The position numbers and the translations under genes are program-made. A model generated the notes under the pieces. The model was not told the DNA's origin, did not search any database, and was given only the letters and a program-made list of their open reading frames with translations. A stretch of 64,000 bases of DNA from Ciona intestinalis (lineage: Eukaryota > Chordata > Ascidiacea > Phlebobranchia > Cionidae): contig NW_004190418.1 of assembly GCF_000224145.3 (NCBI RefSeq), positions 48,228-112,227 on the forward strand. The letters run 5' to 3'. Each line of letters opens with the position of its first letter. Position 1 is the first letter of the stretch. Below, one piece after another: positions 9,844 through 22,029 of the stretch.

Positions 9844-12529
9844 TTAACATTGGGATGAATATTTTATGACAGCAATCGGTAAAACTTGGTCGGGGTTAAA
9901 CACGAGATACTCGCTGTGGCCGGTGGTCCACGACGGATGCCCTAATATGGAATCGTCCGATAATCGACCCTGGGTAAGGATCGAGTTGGAGCCCTCCGGT
10001 GGCGAAACACGACATGAATCTTTTGTCGTCACCGTTTGCGTTCTGCCAAGCGCAACCTTGGCAACAAGAACAGCCCCGGGTGGCGAGAACCTTGTGGCCG
10101 CTCGTGCGTGACGGGTAAAATGAAGACCCCGCCCAAAACAACCCCCCACAAAGTCAGATTCGGAAAACCCCGATTTTAATATTTTGTCAAAGTTGTCGCT
10201 GTTTCCTGATTGGTCAGGAGAATAATACAAGTTTGTCACAATGTCACGGTCCAACGAGCTTTCCATAGAATTGTTGAAGCTTTTAATCACATGGTTTGGA
10301 ACAGAAGCGATTATGACATCATCAACACTTGTTGTTTGAACGGAGGTTCCTCGGAAATTGAATTCCTCCCCATCCATGTTTGTGATAAAACAATGCCTCA
10401 ATTCATTCACCAACAAACACTCATTGTCCTCGTTCGAAGTAAAATCCTCGGCCGATGAATCAATCTGATGGTCGAGGTCGTCAACGGCAACTCGGATGTT
10501 TTCCAACCTGGGGGGAAGTTATGGGGATTGTTTTGAATGAATTTATTACAGAAAGAAAGTTCTAATCTACATCCAAAAGATAAAAAAATAGCGATACGAT
10601 TTATTTGATAAAGGAGCTTTACATAAAATGTATAAAATGAAACCTCTTCCTCAATTCTTCTTCTTTCCTCATAACCCCTGAGTCACGAGCGAGCTCTAAG
10701 TCTGCTTGGAGTCTACTGATGACATCATCCTGCATGCTCGCTCGTGCTCGAAGACGAACAATTTCTCGTCGCAATCGATGGAACAACGAGGCTTGTGATT
10801 GGTACACCTGTCAATCACAACATCACAATCAACATTATATTGTTGCCAGTAGAAAACAAACAAACAACGAAAATCCTCCACAACCAACTTACGTTCAAAC
10901 TTCTCTCACGCCACATCGTCAACTCAAGTTCCATTTCTTTGAGGTCAAGGTCGGTTGTTTCGTTCGTTGCTCCGTACGAGGGCAAGTAACACATTCGCTT
11001 GCAGTTCAACCAAGCGTCGCCGATATTCGAGTATTGACTGTTTAGTATCACGTCGTCGGTAAAACCTGGGGGGTGTAAGTTGGTTATCCTGGCGTGGCTG
11101 GTGAAAGACAGTCTTTATAACATAGATGTTCTGTTACATACACCTTGTGCCCGTCCACAACAGTGGCAGCAACAAGCTTTGAATCAGTAACCTCTGGAAT
11201 AGAAGCGAGCACTTAGCTAATTGTGCCACGGCATGAGAAATAACCTTATTATGACATAACAATACATTGTTATGATGTAACAATACAAACCTTGTTTTTC
11301 AAAGAAATCCACCGCATTATGATCAGCATTGACCAGTATGACATCATAACCACCAGTGATTGTTGCATCATGTAATTGTTTCATCATAAAACCCCCCATC
11401 CCAACCCCCCGATACTTTTTCCTCACCCCAACGAGGGTAAGTTGCAACACCTGTTGTCCCGGCTTCTCATAGGACCGTTCGAAAGTTGAACAACCAATCA
11501 AACGATGTTCCACACCTGCATACGTCAGCGATCATTAAGTTAAGATCGGCCCTGTTTGAATCTTTGAACACTTTAGCAAAGATCAGATTAGTTGAAACAA
11601 CAAATAGAAGGGAATTAACAGCAAAACAACATTCGTTAAAACACCCTCTGAACTACTTGAGTAAAAAAGTTGAATATTTACCGAGATATTTCCGATATTC
11701 ATCCGCCTCATCTATTTTTTTCTCGTATAATCTACGAATACAATGTTGATGACATCACACACTATGATGACATCACAATACCCACTGTACAAGATGTTCT
11801 TTTCTTGTTTGAACTTCCGCAAGAAACCCAGGAATCCCGGAAACGAAATCGTCGTCAAAATCTTCGTCCTCATCAGAAGATTCGTCGTCGCTGAAGATGT
11901 TTGGGGCGTCGTCTGTGGGTGAGGGGGGTGTGTTATTGGTGGGGAGGCATACAGCATAGATATATATAGGAATGAACCTGGGAATATTATAAATATTATT
12001 ATGGTCAATATAAACAACATTTTGTTCGTTGATTATTAAAATAATGAAACCCCACGGTTGGCTATCTGGTAACCTGACGAACATAGAAATAACATACCAC
12101 TGTCATTATTTGCATCGTTGGGTGTTTGATTGACGTTTGTTGCGATTCTTTTGTGCGTTGTTTTCATGAGATGTTGTAATGTTTGTTCCTCGTCACGAAG
12201 CATCAACAAAGTTCGCGACCATTTCCCGCACATTGTTGGGTAGATAATGTCATCTGTGACCTCACTGAGGGTAACTCCATATAAGGATGCCGCGACATGA
12301 AGCAAATCGGTGTTCGGAACTCCGGGTATTATCTGTTTATAGGATGTTTATGTAGTTTTGTTAACATTATAACAAAACTTACTTTTTCATAATTCTTGTG
12401 ACCTCCTTTCAACAAACGTTCAAAATCGACGATGATTGGACAAACTTTGATGCCTACGTCATCTTCTACGTCACAATGTTTCTTGTTAAACGTAACAAAC
12501 GGCAATCGTAGAACGACGGGAGTCGACAT
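9844..12529 (-). CDS. GNAT acetyltransferase-coiled coil-PARP-like fusion protein
   Basis: Eight exons on the minus strand, 12529..12383, 12332..12098, 11912..11786, 11731..11682, 11515..11291, 11065..10893, 10807..10644 and 10507..9844, join in frame to 594 aa. The N-terminal ~130 residues are unrecognised and are followed by an acidic Asp/Glu/Ser stretch. About 188-275 is a GNAT fold: QLTLVGVRKKYRGVGMGGF has the acetyl-CoA-binding R-x-x-G-x-G type loop, and DFFEKQGF closes the domain. About 305-372 is a charged coiled coil. From about 460 a PARP-type ADP-ribosyltransferase fold is suggested by LKSGF, FGRGLHFTRHARAATRF and YLVFNPDQVLPIAVIKY. The three canonical catalytic positions (H-Y-E) appear as Y467, H502/503 and D near 581, so NAD+ use is doubtful or altered. 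I know no named orthologue. The gene ends 36 bp before DNAAF1. Confidence 0.72.
11085..11245 (-). mobile_element. tRNA-derived SINE-like repeat, copy in intron
   Basis: Minus strand: GCCGTGGCACAATTAGCTAA (A-box-like) and GAGGTTACTGATTCAAAGC (B-box-like), then TTGCTGCCACTGTTGTGGAC. It lies between the exon ending 11291 and the exon starting 11065. Confidence 0.6.
11535..11665 (-). repeat. Dispersed ~110-bp intron element, copy in the GNAT/PARP-like gene
   Basis: On the minus strand the copy runs from TTTACTCAAGTAGTTCAGAG through GTTGTTTTGCTGTTAATTCC to CTGATCTTTGCTAAAGTGTT. It nearly fills the 166-bp intron 11516-11681. Sense orientation to the gene. Confidence 0.75.
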
Positions 12530-13164
12530 GATTCTACAATCACCCCCCAACAATGGAGATTCGAAATCGCGTCGTTTCTATGGTAACCAACTCTCTCGGT
12601 AGGTGGCGCTGTTGATGATTGTTTTCGCGGGGAGCGCGGTTCGTCTGTTTCGTCACAATCACTTCGAGCAAGACGCGATCAGTCGGTGTGGCGGATAGTC
12701 GAATGTCGCGGTCGACGCGATTTTCGATTGGTAGAAGATGTCGCAGCGATTGTTAAACGAGATTAGTTTGTAGATTAATGTGTCATAGTGATTTAGTTAC
12801 TAAAGAAATAACTAATGATAAATATTCACCCGCCATAATATCCGCGGAACAACATTATTTACTCAGATGTAAATTTATTAACACTATGTGTATTACGTCA
12901 TAATTACGACGAGGTGCACGTGATTAATTATTAAGTCGGTCATGTGATAATCGATGATTGTGACGTCACAGATGTTCCATTTTATAACGTAATCTAAGAT
13001 TATTTGTTACGGATGAGTAATTATATTGTGACCTCATAGAGAAGCATATGACGTAACAGTATGTCATTGTCTTGGTTAGTTGGTGTTTGTGATGTCATAG
13101 AAGGGCAGTTTAGTGTTAGTCATTGTTTAAACAATCGTTTATATTCCAGAAGTATAGCATAACA
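12530..13164. promoter_or_regulatory. Divergent intergenic region, GNAT/PARP-like gene and C-type lectin
   Basis: A 0.63-kb spacer between divergent starts. Seen: several TGACGTCA/TTACGTCA octamers and GATA-like AT-rich stretches. No core promoter could be fixed. Confidence 0.35.
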
Positions 13165-15433
13165 ATGTTAAAGAATCGCGATACATCGTCGAACCCGTAC
13201 CGTGTTCCCCCCCAACCAACATCAACATGGGTGAAAGTTGCCATCGGTATTTTATTTGTAGCCGTGTTGGCGCTGATGGCCACTGTAGTTTATCTAAGTG
13301 AGTTACCGTATAGGATGTTTATGATAATATTATTAAATATCTTTATACCAAACATTAACGAATAATAATGTTGTTTAACAATCGATGTTTCTTGTTGAAC
13401 CACCCAACTTTGTGGTGGATAATGTTAAACGAATCCACCACTGATGGTTGTTATATTGATGTAACGTACATTCACCGTATAAGTTTAATAACTGGGTGGT
13501 TTATATTAATTTAAACAATTAATATTGTAATGGCCTGGTTAATAATATTAAACAATTACGATTGTTCTTTTATTGTTGAGCTTATTTGCCCGGTTCTATT
13601 ACGTCATCGAGGCATCGATTGTTCATCGACCCGATCGCGAATTTTACTTTTTTATCTTTGACATTGATTGTTTCGCGAATCGATTCAACATTTTAAACAA
13701 AGACGTTTTTAACAAGGTGTATTGTGACGTCACGAACCCTTATTATTGTTCGCATTCTACTAATTATTAAAAATCTACAAGTCACGTGGTAAATTCAATT
13801 AGTGACGTAATAATCCATAACCGCTACAGAGACTTTGGCACACTGTCGCGTTTTGTTTATTAATGTACTGTGACGTCATAATGGTTATTTTCCCGAAATC
13901 TTTGATAACTTAATTTTCGTTCTAATGCACAAGACGCCTTCTACCTAATGAATAATTCATCCCATCAATAATTCATGCTCACCCCCCCAAGTGCATTATT
14001 CAATTCATTTTATTCTCGCTGCCCAGATGTTGCAGAATATACGGCTTTGTCTCGCTGTGTTTATATTGTACGTTGGGTTTAGCGGCCACGTTTTCATTTG
14101 AAACTTAAGTTCTAGTAGATTTTACCCATAGCGTGTTTTAACGACTGTCGTTTTGCTGTTAAATCCCTTCTCTTCGTTGTTTTAATTAATTTAATCTTTG
14201 CTATAGAATTCAAAGAGATAAAAACAATTTTATTCCTGTTAAAATTTTTAATATTTTGCAGCTGTTATAATGCAGAGCATGTGCGCCACCACGTGTCCTG
14301 TGAACAATGAACCCAGCAGCCGCAAGGTGGCGGTGGTGGACAAAGCCGTGATCATGGCGGACCAGGGGTCAGGAGGTCAAAGTGGAAACAAGAATATTCG
14401 ACAGTTGGTGAACAGGATCGATCGCATCGGAGAAGCTGTATCGCGGATACAAAATGACGTCACAGAGCTGGATTCTTATTGCAGGTGTTACGTCACAAAC
14501 ACGATTGTTACACTGCGCCACGTAGCGATCGATATTTAATTTAAACTTTCCAATACTACGTCATGTTCGATAAATTAATGTCACTCGGATGGATTGCATC
14601 TAACACAGATTTATTGAACGTTCATTGATTATGACGTCACAGGCAGCTTTTCTAATTAAGTTTACATCAATCCTGTGTTACGTCACAATAAACTCTTTTC
14701 TTACGTCACAGAACCTTGAGATTACGTGATGGCGCCCCCACGCGAAGCTCTTCACCACTTTCACCGAAAGATGTCGCTGTGTTGCAGAAAATCCCCAAAC
14801 TCGAAACTTTTACTAGAGGTCGCTGTAATAATTAACTTAGTTTATTAATTAATGAAGCTTAAACTTATTTATTCGTTTACCGCGTATGGGTGTTTGTTCA
14901 ATGACGTAACAATACCATTGTTTACAGGTCTTGACGCGAAGTTAACCCGTTATATGACGCAACAACAACATATTTGTGACGAACACCATTATAGATACGG
15001 GTTGTATTGTTACGTCGTAGTGGAGGCGAGTCTCAGCCAATCAGAGGCAAGGAATGGTTGCGTCACAAACTTCGGTAATGACGCAACATTAGCCATTGTA
15101 AAAGATCAATTAACGCAAAATTTCATTTCCACAAAACTTCCAAACCTTGTTCATTCTTATTGGATCGGCCTCGACCGAGTCCCAGCCGGACAATCTATGA
15201 CGTCACCAGCCCCATCCTCGGTTCGGAACGGTGTATTCGAATACTCGGATGGCACCCGAGTCCAACGTCACGTGTGGCAGATGTGGTTACCTAGGTCTGA
15301 CGTAGATGGGAATTCCCCGACTGGTAATTGCGCTTCGATGACGTATGACCACGTGACGTCAGAATGGCGATGGCGTGAACAAGATTGTTCTGCCAGGTTG
15401 AATTATATTTGTCAATATTTTATTATGTCATAA
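13165..15433 (+). CDS. Type II membrane C-type lectin-domain protein
   Basis: Four exons, 13165..13297, 14262..14484, 14712..14818 and 14928..15433, join in frame to 322 aa. A short cytoplasmic tail is followed by one hydrophobic segment (WVKVAIGILFVAVLALMATV, about residues 22-44), so a type II membrane topology is likely. The stalk (about 60-155) includes a heptad-like stretch, KNIRQLVNRIDRIGEAVSRI, that may oligomerise. The C-terminal ~150 residues form a C-type lectin fold: LYCYVV, the LSQSEARNGC helix, YWIGLDR, FEYSDG, then GNCASMTYD and DCSARLNYICQY with paired cysteines. The canonical EPN/QPD and WND calcium-site motifs are not evident, so carbohydrate binding is uncertain. Such proteins often act in cell-surface recognition or immunity; that role is inferred. 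Confidence 0.85.
14110..14228 (+). repeat. Dispersed ~110-bp intron element, copy in lectin intron 1
   Basis: Best-preserved copy: GATTTTACCCATAGCGTGTT, TTAACGACTGTCGTTTTGCT, GTTGTTTTAATTAATTTAAT, then CTTTGCTATAGAATTCAAAG. Sense orientation. Confidence 0.8.
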
Positions 15434-16093
15434 TGGACACAACCGCTCGATGGCGCATGGTGAATAATGCTGGACATTATACGTCACTTCCTGAACAATG
15501 ACGTCATATACTTGTAATATGATATCTATGTTTATTTTATTTCTTTTGTAAATATTTATTTCAGATGTTGTCACAATAAAACAAAGTATGACGTATTTAT
15601 ATTTCGTTGTGACGTACAATAGAAGGTTTATTGTGACGTCCCAGAGTGGATTTTTGAGATTCCATTGTCCAGATGTTCGAAATACCTCTGCAGCGTTTAG
15701 CGACGCGCGCGATGATCTAACAGTTAAACAATCGGTTTCCTGTTTGTATTAGGTTGTTTAAATATATTCTATTTCATTAAATTAAACTATTTTTTTTGTC
15801 AACACTGCGAACGATTTTATATCTGGCAACCTTGCTTCTCGCATGACTGATTTCATAGAAATGTTAAAAATATTTTCGGAAGAAGTTTCGGCTTTGAGGA
15901 AAAAGTTTCTGAGGATATTTTTAGTTTTGTTGATTTGGATAATTTGGTCGTTGAGTCGTTGCGTGAAGTGACATGTTTGTAGTGAAGTCTATTTAATATA
16001 ATTTGATTGAAAAGTTGTTTGTTTTATGTTTTATTAAATTTCAGGCGAAGTGAAAGTTTTTGGATTTTTAATAAAGTTAATCAAATACACAGT
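15434..16093. other. Intergenic and probable 5' leader of MAP2K gene
   Basis: 3' flank of the lectin gene with TGACGTCA-type octamers, then AT-rich sequence. TATTAAATTTCAG at about 16032-16044 is a good AG acceptor 50 bp before the MAP2K ATG, for either a 5'-UTR intron or spliced-leader addition. Confidence 0.45.
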
Positions 16094-19000
16094 ATGGCAA
16101 CTCATGGAAATGGTCCCAATAAATCTACGGATTCGGGACCAGCACTACCAGGTATGAGTTCTTAATTAATTAATTAAAACTTTTTGATTGTTAGTTACTC
16201 ATCAAAACATATTTTAATCTTTCCAATTCGATAAAATATTTTCGCGGAACATTTTGTTAATTATCAAAAAGTGTATTGTCTGCTTAGCGAGTAATTAAAA
16301 CTTCATGGAAATCTCATTAAGTTGTTATTTCAAAGTTTACGCCGAATACAACAAAACGCTTGCATTGAAAATTTATGATTTTTATAAATTGTTGTTTTGT
16401 TGTTAATTTTCTTCTTTTTCTTTAATAATTTGATTTTCGCGAATTTCTTCGAATAAATCAATTAAAATTGATGGAAAAAAGTTGGATTGATTAAAAAGAT
16501 TCTTTAATTTTATTCATGTTTATGTTTATTAATATTCGGTAAAATGAACGAAATTTTATTATTTTGATCAACTAATCTAACTATTAATATTGTTTCTATG
16601 AATAATACCGTTGTATTGCTGTGCACGTAGTGTTAATATAATACATCTCATAAATATTTATTTAAATATTCCAACAAATTTTATTTAACTATTTATATTC
16701 AAACAAACAGTTATGACAAGCAAGTTTATATAAAGCATTTATATGTCTAGAATATATAAGTGACGATAGTTTTTAATATTTCTATGTTTTCAATTCAGTT
16801 CGAAGAAGAAAAAAAAACAACAAATTAAAAGTTCGTATTGATCCTCCCGAGCAAACCGTGAGTGTTTATAATGTTTTTATTTATACTATTTTTCACTAAT
16901 GTATATATATGTTGTTTCTATGTATAGTTATTTATTAAAATTTATTTTTATATATATTGTTTCAACAGTTATTATCAAACAGTTATAATGTTTCCATGAA
17001 TAATATTTCTATCACTCCAGCCGAAAGTTCCGATCGTTCCGCACAAACCACAATCGAGGATGAACATAAATGGGCAAGACATCGATATTCGCGCTGATGA
17101 TCTGACTATAGTTGAAGAGTTAGGACGAGGGGCGTATGGGGTCGTCGATAAGGTGGGTGGGTGTGGTCCTGGGTGTGTCCCTGTGATATATGTTGTTGCT
17201 GCCGTATTAAGCGCGGATAAAATCTTCTGGCAATTGTTTGGGCCGACGTTTCATCTGAGATGTACAAGCCAACAATGGTAGCAGCGTCAAGCTTTTAAAT
17301 TTTGGGTTATCATTAGCTTCAAGACAAACGATAACTAGTGTTGTATGGTCCATAGTGTTGTATGGTCCAATACTAAGCGATAACTAGTGTTGTATGGTCC
17401 ATAGTGTTGTATGGTCCATAGTGTTGTATGGTCCAATACTAAGCGATAACTAGTGTTGTATGGTCCAATACTAAGCGATAACTAGTGTTGTATGGTCCAA
17501 TACTAAGCGATAACTAGTGTTGTATGGTCCATAGTGTTGTATGGTCCATAGTGTTGTATGGTCCAATACTAAGCAATAAGTTAAAAACTGAAACTTCACA
17601 ACAGATGAAACACAAATCCACCGAAACGATAATCGCGGTTAAACGGATCCGTGCCACCTTGAACACACAAGAACAGAAACGACTTCTGATGGATCTCGAT
17701 GTCTCGATGAGATCGGTTGATTGTGATTATACAGTGCGTTGGTATCGCTGTCATACTTATATCAACTGTCGTTTTGTTGCTATTCAATGTTTTATTTAAT
17801 TTGATTTTCGCTATTTTGTTCGAGACATAAATCGTCTATTATGACATCACAGGTCACTTTCTACGGGGCGCTTTTCCGACAAGGAGACGTTTGGATTTGC
17901 ATGGAAGTGATGGACACCTCTCTCGATCAGTTTTATAAAAAGGTTGGTCATGTGCTCCCTGTCAAGTTATACACCTTGTGCTCACTTTCTAGTTATACAC
18001 CTTGTGCTCACTATCGAGTTATACACCTCGTGCTCGCTGTCAAGTTATATACACCTCGTGCTTACTGTCGAGTTATACACCTCGTGCTCGCTGTCAAGTT
18101 ATACACCTCGTGCTCGCTGTCAAGTTTATACACCTCATGCTCGCTGTCGAGTTATACACCTCGTGCTCGCTGTCAAGTTATACACCTCGTGCTCACTGTC
18201 GAGTTATACACCTCATGCTCGCTGTCGAGTTATACACCTCGTGCTCACTGTCAAGTTATAACATGGGTGTCTTCTTATACACCAGACACACATGGTGTAT
18301 TCATACACCTCATGCTCACTGTCGAGTTATAACATGGGTGTCTTCTTATACACTATACACACCTGGTGTATTCATACACCTCATGCTCACTGTCAGGTTA
18401 TAACATGGGTGTCTTCTTATACATCAGACACACATGGTGTATTCATACACCTCATGCTCACTGTCAAGTTATAACATGGGTGTCTTCTTATACACCAGAC
18501 ACACATGGTGTTATTCATACACCTCATGCTCACTGTCAAGTTACAACATGGGTGTCTTCTTATACACCAGACACACATGGTGTATTCATACACCTCATGC
18601 TCACTGTTAAGTTATAACATGGCTGTCTTATTATACACTATACACACATAGTGTATTCATACACCTCATGCTCACTGTCAAGTTATAACATGGGTGTCTT
18701 CTTATACACTATACACACCTGGTGTATTCATACACCTCATGCTCACTGTCAAGTTATAACATGGGTGTCTCTTCTCATACACCAGGCACACATGGTGCAT
18801 TCATACACCTCATGCTCACTGTCAAGTTATAACATGGGTGTCTTCTTATACACTATACACACATGGTGTATTCATACACCTCATGCTCACTGTCGAGTTA
18901 CAACATGGGTGTCTTATACACCAGACACACATGGTGTATTCATACACCTCATGCTCACTGTCAAGTTATAACATGGGTGTCTTCTTATACACCATACACA

Positions 19001-20651
19001 CATGGTGTATTCATACACCTCATGCTCACTGTCAAGTTATAACATGGGTGTCATCTTATACACCAGACACACATGGTGTATTCATACACCTCATGCTCAC
19101 TGTCAAGTTATAACATGGGTGTCTTATTATACACCAGACACACATAGTGTATTCATACACCTCATGCTCACTGTCAAGTTATAACATGAGTACCGTCTTG
19201 TAGACCAGACACACATGGTGTATTCATACACCTCGTGCTCACTGTCAGGTTATAACATGGGTGTCTTCTTATACACCAGACACACATGGTGTATTCATAT
19301 ACCTCATGCTCATCGTGTGTGTTTGGTTTTGGTTGATTGACAGGTGTGTTTGATTGACGTTTGTGTTTGATTGACAGGTTTTGGTTGGTTGACGGGTTGT
19401 GTTTGATTAACAGGTTTTGGTTGATTGACGGGTTGTGTTTGATTGACAGGTTATGTTTGATTGACAGGTTGTGTTTGATTGACAGGTTGTGTTTGATTGA
19501 CAGGTTATGTTTGATTGACAGCTGACAGGTTTTGTTTGATTGATAGGTTGTGTTTGATTGACAGGTGAAGGACCGTGGTTTAAAGACGGGTGAGGACGTG
19601 TTGGGAATAATAGCGGTGTCCATCGTTAAAGCACTTCGGTATTTACAAGAAACTCTCCACGTCATTCATCGGGATGTTAAACCTTCCAATGTATTGTTGA
19701 ACAAGAATGGTGAGTGTGACGTCATAATAAGTTTACTATATGATGTCATATTGTTTATTATGATGACATTAATTCATTGTTCATTGTCACGTAATAATCA
19801 CTATTGTAATCTTCACACGTAACAATAAGTCCTTGATTAATGGAACGCGATTTATCTGTGTGTAGCATTGTTACATCATAACCACTTCCGACGCGCGCTT
19901 GCGGTATCGCGGTTGTGATGTCACAATGGTGTTCGTCTGTTACGTAAGCGCGCTCGCGGCGAAGTTCGCGCGTCGTTTGTTTATCGTCCATTGTCTCCTA
20001 TTGTTACTTGTATAGGTCGATTGTTTGATGAATTAATGATCATGACGAAATATTTAATGAATTAACGATTATGACGTAATAAGGCCAGGTAAAGTTGTGC
20101 GACTTTGGAATCAGCGGACAACTCGTCGACTCGCTCGCCAAAACCATTGACGCTGGATGCAAACCTTATATGGCGCCCGAACGCATCGACCCTGCTCAAA
20201 ACCAACAAGGATATGACGTCAAGAGTGACGTATGGAGTCTTGGGATTACCATGATAGAAGTCGCCACCGGGGATTTCCCCTACGACACCTGGCGGAATCC
20301 ATTTCAACAATTAAAACAGGTTCGTATAGATATCTTATATACCAACATAGATATCTTGTAACTTATTCATTCTCGCGTGGCACTTACGAGTTACCACGTA
20401 TAACACATACACCATAAACCATTTGTAGTAGTTATAACACATACAAACTATAGGTAGTAGAAGATCCTTCCCCCAAACTTCCAGCCAACACCTTCTCGCT
20501 CGAACTCGACGACTTTTGTCGATGTTGTTTAAACAAAGACCCGTCGAAACGCCCAAACTACAGGGAACTTGAAGATCATGTGTTTGTACAGAAACATCTT
20601 CATGAGGACGTTCGCAGTATTTCTTCTTTCATAACTCTTATTCTTGAGTGA
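16094..20651 (+). CDS. MAP2K6: Dual-specificity MAP kinase kinase (MKK3/MKK6 type)
   Basis: Eight exons, 16094..16151, 16799..16857, 17021..17152, 17605..17733, 17853..17942, 19565..19709, 20084..20319 and 20454..20651, join in frame to 348 aa. MKK3/6 kinases phosphorylate the TGY loop of p38 MAP kinases in stress signalling. Seen: glycine loop [12 protein letters not shown], catalytic lysine in [41 protein letters not shown] and the activation loop [10 protein letters not shown] with the Ser/Thr pair expected of MKK3/6, then YMAPERID and [13 protein letters not shown] basic N-terminal segment ([14 protein letters not shown]) fits a p38 docking site. Ciona probably has a single MKK3/6 gene, so the symbol is a class name. 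Intron 5 (17943-19564) is swollen by two minisatellites. Exon 7 must start at 20084 (AAG|GCCAG) to keep the DFG frame. Confidence 0.93.
17337..17578. repeat. Composite minisatellite in MAP2K intron 3
   Basis: Repeats of ATAGTGTTGTATGGTCC (about 18 bp) interspersed with a longer form AATACTAAGCGATAACTAGT. Confidence 0.9.
17745..17815 (+). repeat. Dispersed intron element, partial copy in MAP2K intron 4
   Basis: CAACTGTCGTTTTGTTGCTA, then TTTTATTTAATTTGATTTTC and GCTATTTTGTTC. Sense orientation; more diverged than other copies. Confidence 0.5.
17945..19315. repeat. 26- to 71-bp satellite array in MAP2K intron 5
   Basis: The left part (17945-18260) has short units built on TATACACCTCGTGCTCACTG. 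The rest is about 15 copies of a 71-bp unit containing CACCTCATGCTCACTGTCAA, GTTATAACATGGGTGTCTTC and TACACCAGACACACATGGTG. The same unit forms the 55.7-57.4 kb array. Confidence 0.95.
19320..19564. repeat. ~18-bp minisatellite at the end of MAP2K intron 5
   Basis: Units of TTGATTGACAGGTTGTGTT run up to the exon 6 acceptor. Each unit contains GACAG|GT, so the acceptor itself is reiterated. Confidence 0.9.
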
Positions 20652-21435
20652 CTATGACGTCATATAGGACCCGATTGTGACGTGTTTGTCGATTATGACG
20701 TCGTGGTTACGTCGTAATAGTCAATTGTTATGTCAGCATTAAGATTGTGACTTTAAACATGTTATTGTTGCCATGCCAACCCGTGACGTAACATCTATGA
20801 CGTCATATACCTTGTGCAATTGTTAACCACTCGTAACATCTCGTGACGTCACTTAACTTTTGTGCCTTAATAAATAATTTAAAAAGTTTTCATTTCCGTT
20901 GTGGTTGGTTACTACTCGCGTTTTGAAAGATTCGAAAAGATTTTGTTAGATTTTCTTGTTTATTTTTTTAATTAATGGTAGTTAAAATAAAAACACGCCA
21001 TAATTATTACGTCATCTATTGTTGGTTTCTATGTTCGATTCAGGTCTTATCTGTTTTAAGAGAAATAATTTCCATCGAAGCGCCATTGATTCAAGATTGT
21101 GACGTAACAATAGTGAAGCGAAATCTGGAAGATTTGTAAACAGTTAAAAGTTGGTCAGCTTATTGTTGTATAACATGCATGTTATTGACAACGTTAAGTT
21201 TTAATTCCAGCTGTAAATATTTAAACATCGGCAGCGCGCACGAGGCAAAATGTTGTTCAAAGTACATTCTCTAATTATTGTTTCTTTTCAATATTTTAAT
21301 TCTTGGTGTTTTATCAACAGTGCCACGGGAAACAAAGAAGGAAGAAACGATTTAAAATATTTCATTTGTTTCGTGAAATAAATTTGATTTATTGACAAAT
21401 TTTAATCTAGGTGGATATATCCCCTCCAAGTGGCC
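20652..21435. other. Intergenic, SRRM1 upstream region
   Basis: 3' flank rich in TGACGTCA-type octamers, then AT-rich sequence. TTTTAATCTAG ends near 21410, about 25 bp before the SRRM1 ATG, and could be a spliced-leader or 5'-UTR acceptor. Confidence 0.45.
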
Positions 21436-22029
21436 ATGGATGCAGGGTTTTTCCGAGGCACGAGTACGGACCAAGACAATCGCTTCGCGAATAAACAAAA
21501 GAAACTCTTAAAGTCAATGAAGTTTGCGGACGGGCTGGGTGTAAAAGTTGACATGCGTAAGATACAGTTGGACACAATCAAACCATGGATATCTAAACGA
21601 ATCACGGAAATGTTGGGTTTCGAGGATGACGTCGTTATTGCTTTCGTTTACAACAGTCTTGAAGAACAATTTCCCGATCCTAAAGTTTTGCAAATTAATC
21701 TAACCGGGTTCCTGAACGGGAAAAACTCCCGGATATTCCTGGGTGAGTTGTGGGAGCATCTTGCGTCGGCGCAAGACAACGACATGGGGATCCCACAAGT
21801 TTTTCTCGAGGAAAAAAAAGAAGAAATTCGGAAACGACAAATCGAGTTGGAAGAAATGGAAAAGTTGAAAGAAGTTGAAGAAAGAAGATCGAGATCAAAG
21901 TCCAAGGAGAGAAAGAAGGAACACAAGAAAAAGGATAAAAAGAAATCCGAGCGTCATTATCGTCGGAGGTCACGGTCAAGGTCACCGAGGTCGCGACATT
22001 CAAAGTCAAATAAATCTCCGAAACGATGA
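21436..22029 (+). CDS. SRRM1: Serine/arginine repetitive matrix protein 1 (SRm160), short form
   Basis: One uninterrupted coding exon of 197 aa. SRRM1 is a splicing coactivator that bridges SR proteins, snRNPs and the exon junction complex. The N-terminus MDAGFFRGTSTDQDNRFANK and the PWI domain (about 25-125, with IKPWISKRITEMLGFEDDVV and INLTGFLNGKNSRIF) are strongly family-like. After the PWI domain comes a Glu/Lys helix and a short RS tail (RRRSRSRSPRSRHSKS). Vertebrate SRRM1 is about 900 residues with very long RS regions, so only the nucleic-acid-binding and proximal part is present here. The stop is followed by AT-rich 3' sequence with no sign of a continuing exon. The ATG is the first in frame; upstream codons read from a non-ATG triplet. 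Confidence 0.9.
   Translation: MDAGFFRGTSTDQDNRFANKQKKLLKSMKFADGLGVKVDMRKIQLDTIKPWISKRITEMLGFEDDVVIAFVYNSLEEQFPDPKVLQINLTGFLNGKNSRIFLGELWEHLASAQDNDMGIPQVFLEEKKEEIRKRQIELEEMEKLKEVEERRSRSKSKERKKEHKKKDKKKSERHYRRRSRSRSPRSRHSKSNKSPKR

Noticed and set aside
11144-11193. A possible exon of the GNAT/PARP-like gene (EVTDSKLVAATVV)
   Set aside because: It is part of a SINE-like copy and breaks the phase; joining 11291 directly to 11065 restores the GNAT end (FFEKQGFTDD).
12051-12065. A 15-nt micro-exon in the GNAT/PARP-like gene
   Set aside because: Joining 12098 directly to 11912 keeps the frame without it.
17841-19184. Many 60-160 codon frames reading [16 protein letters not shown]-like peptides
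   Set aside because: 71-bp satellite translated in shifting frames; the only coding part is MAP2K exon 5 at 17853-17942.
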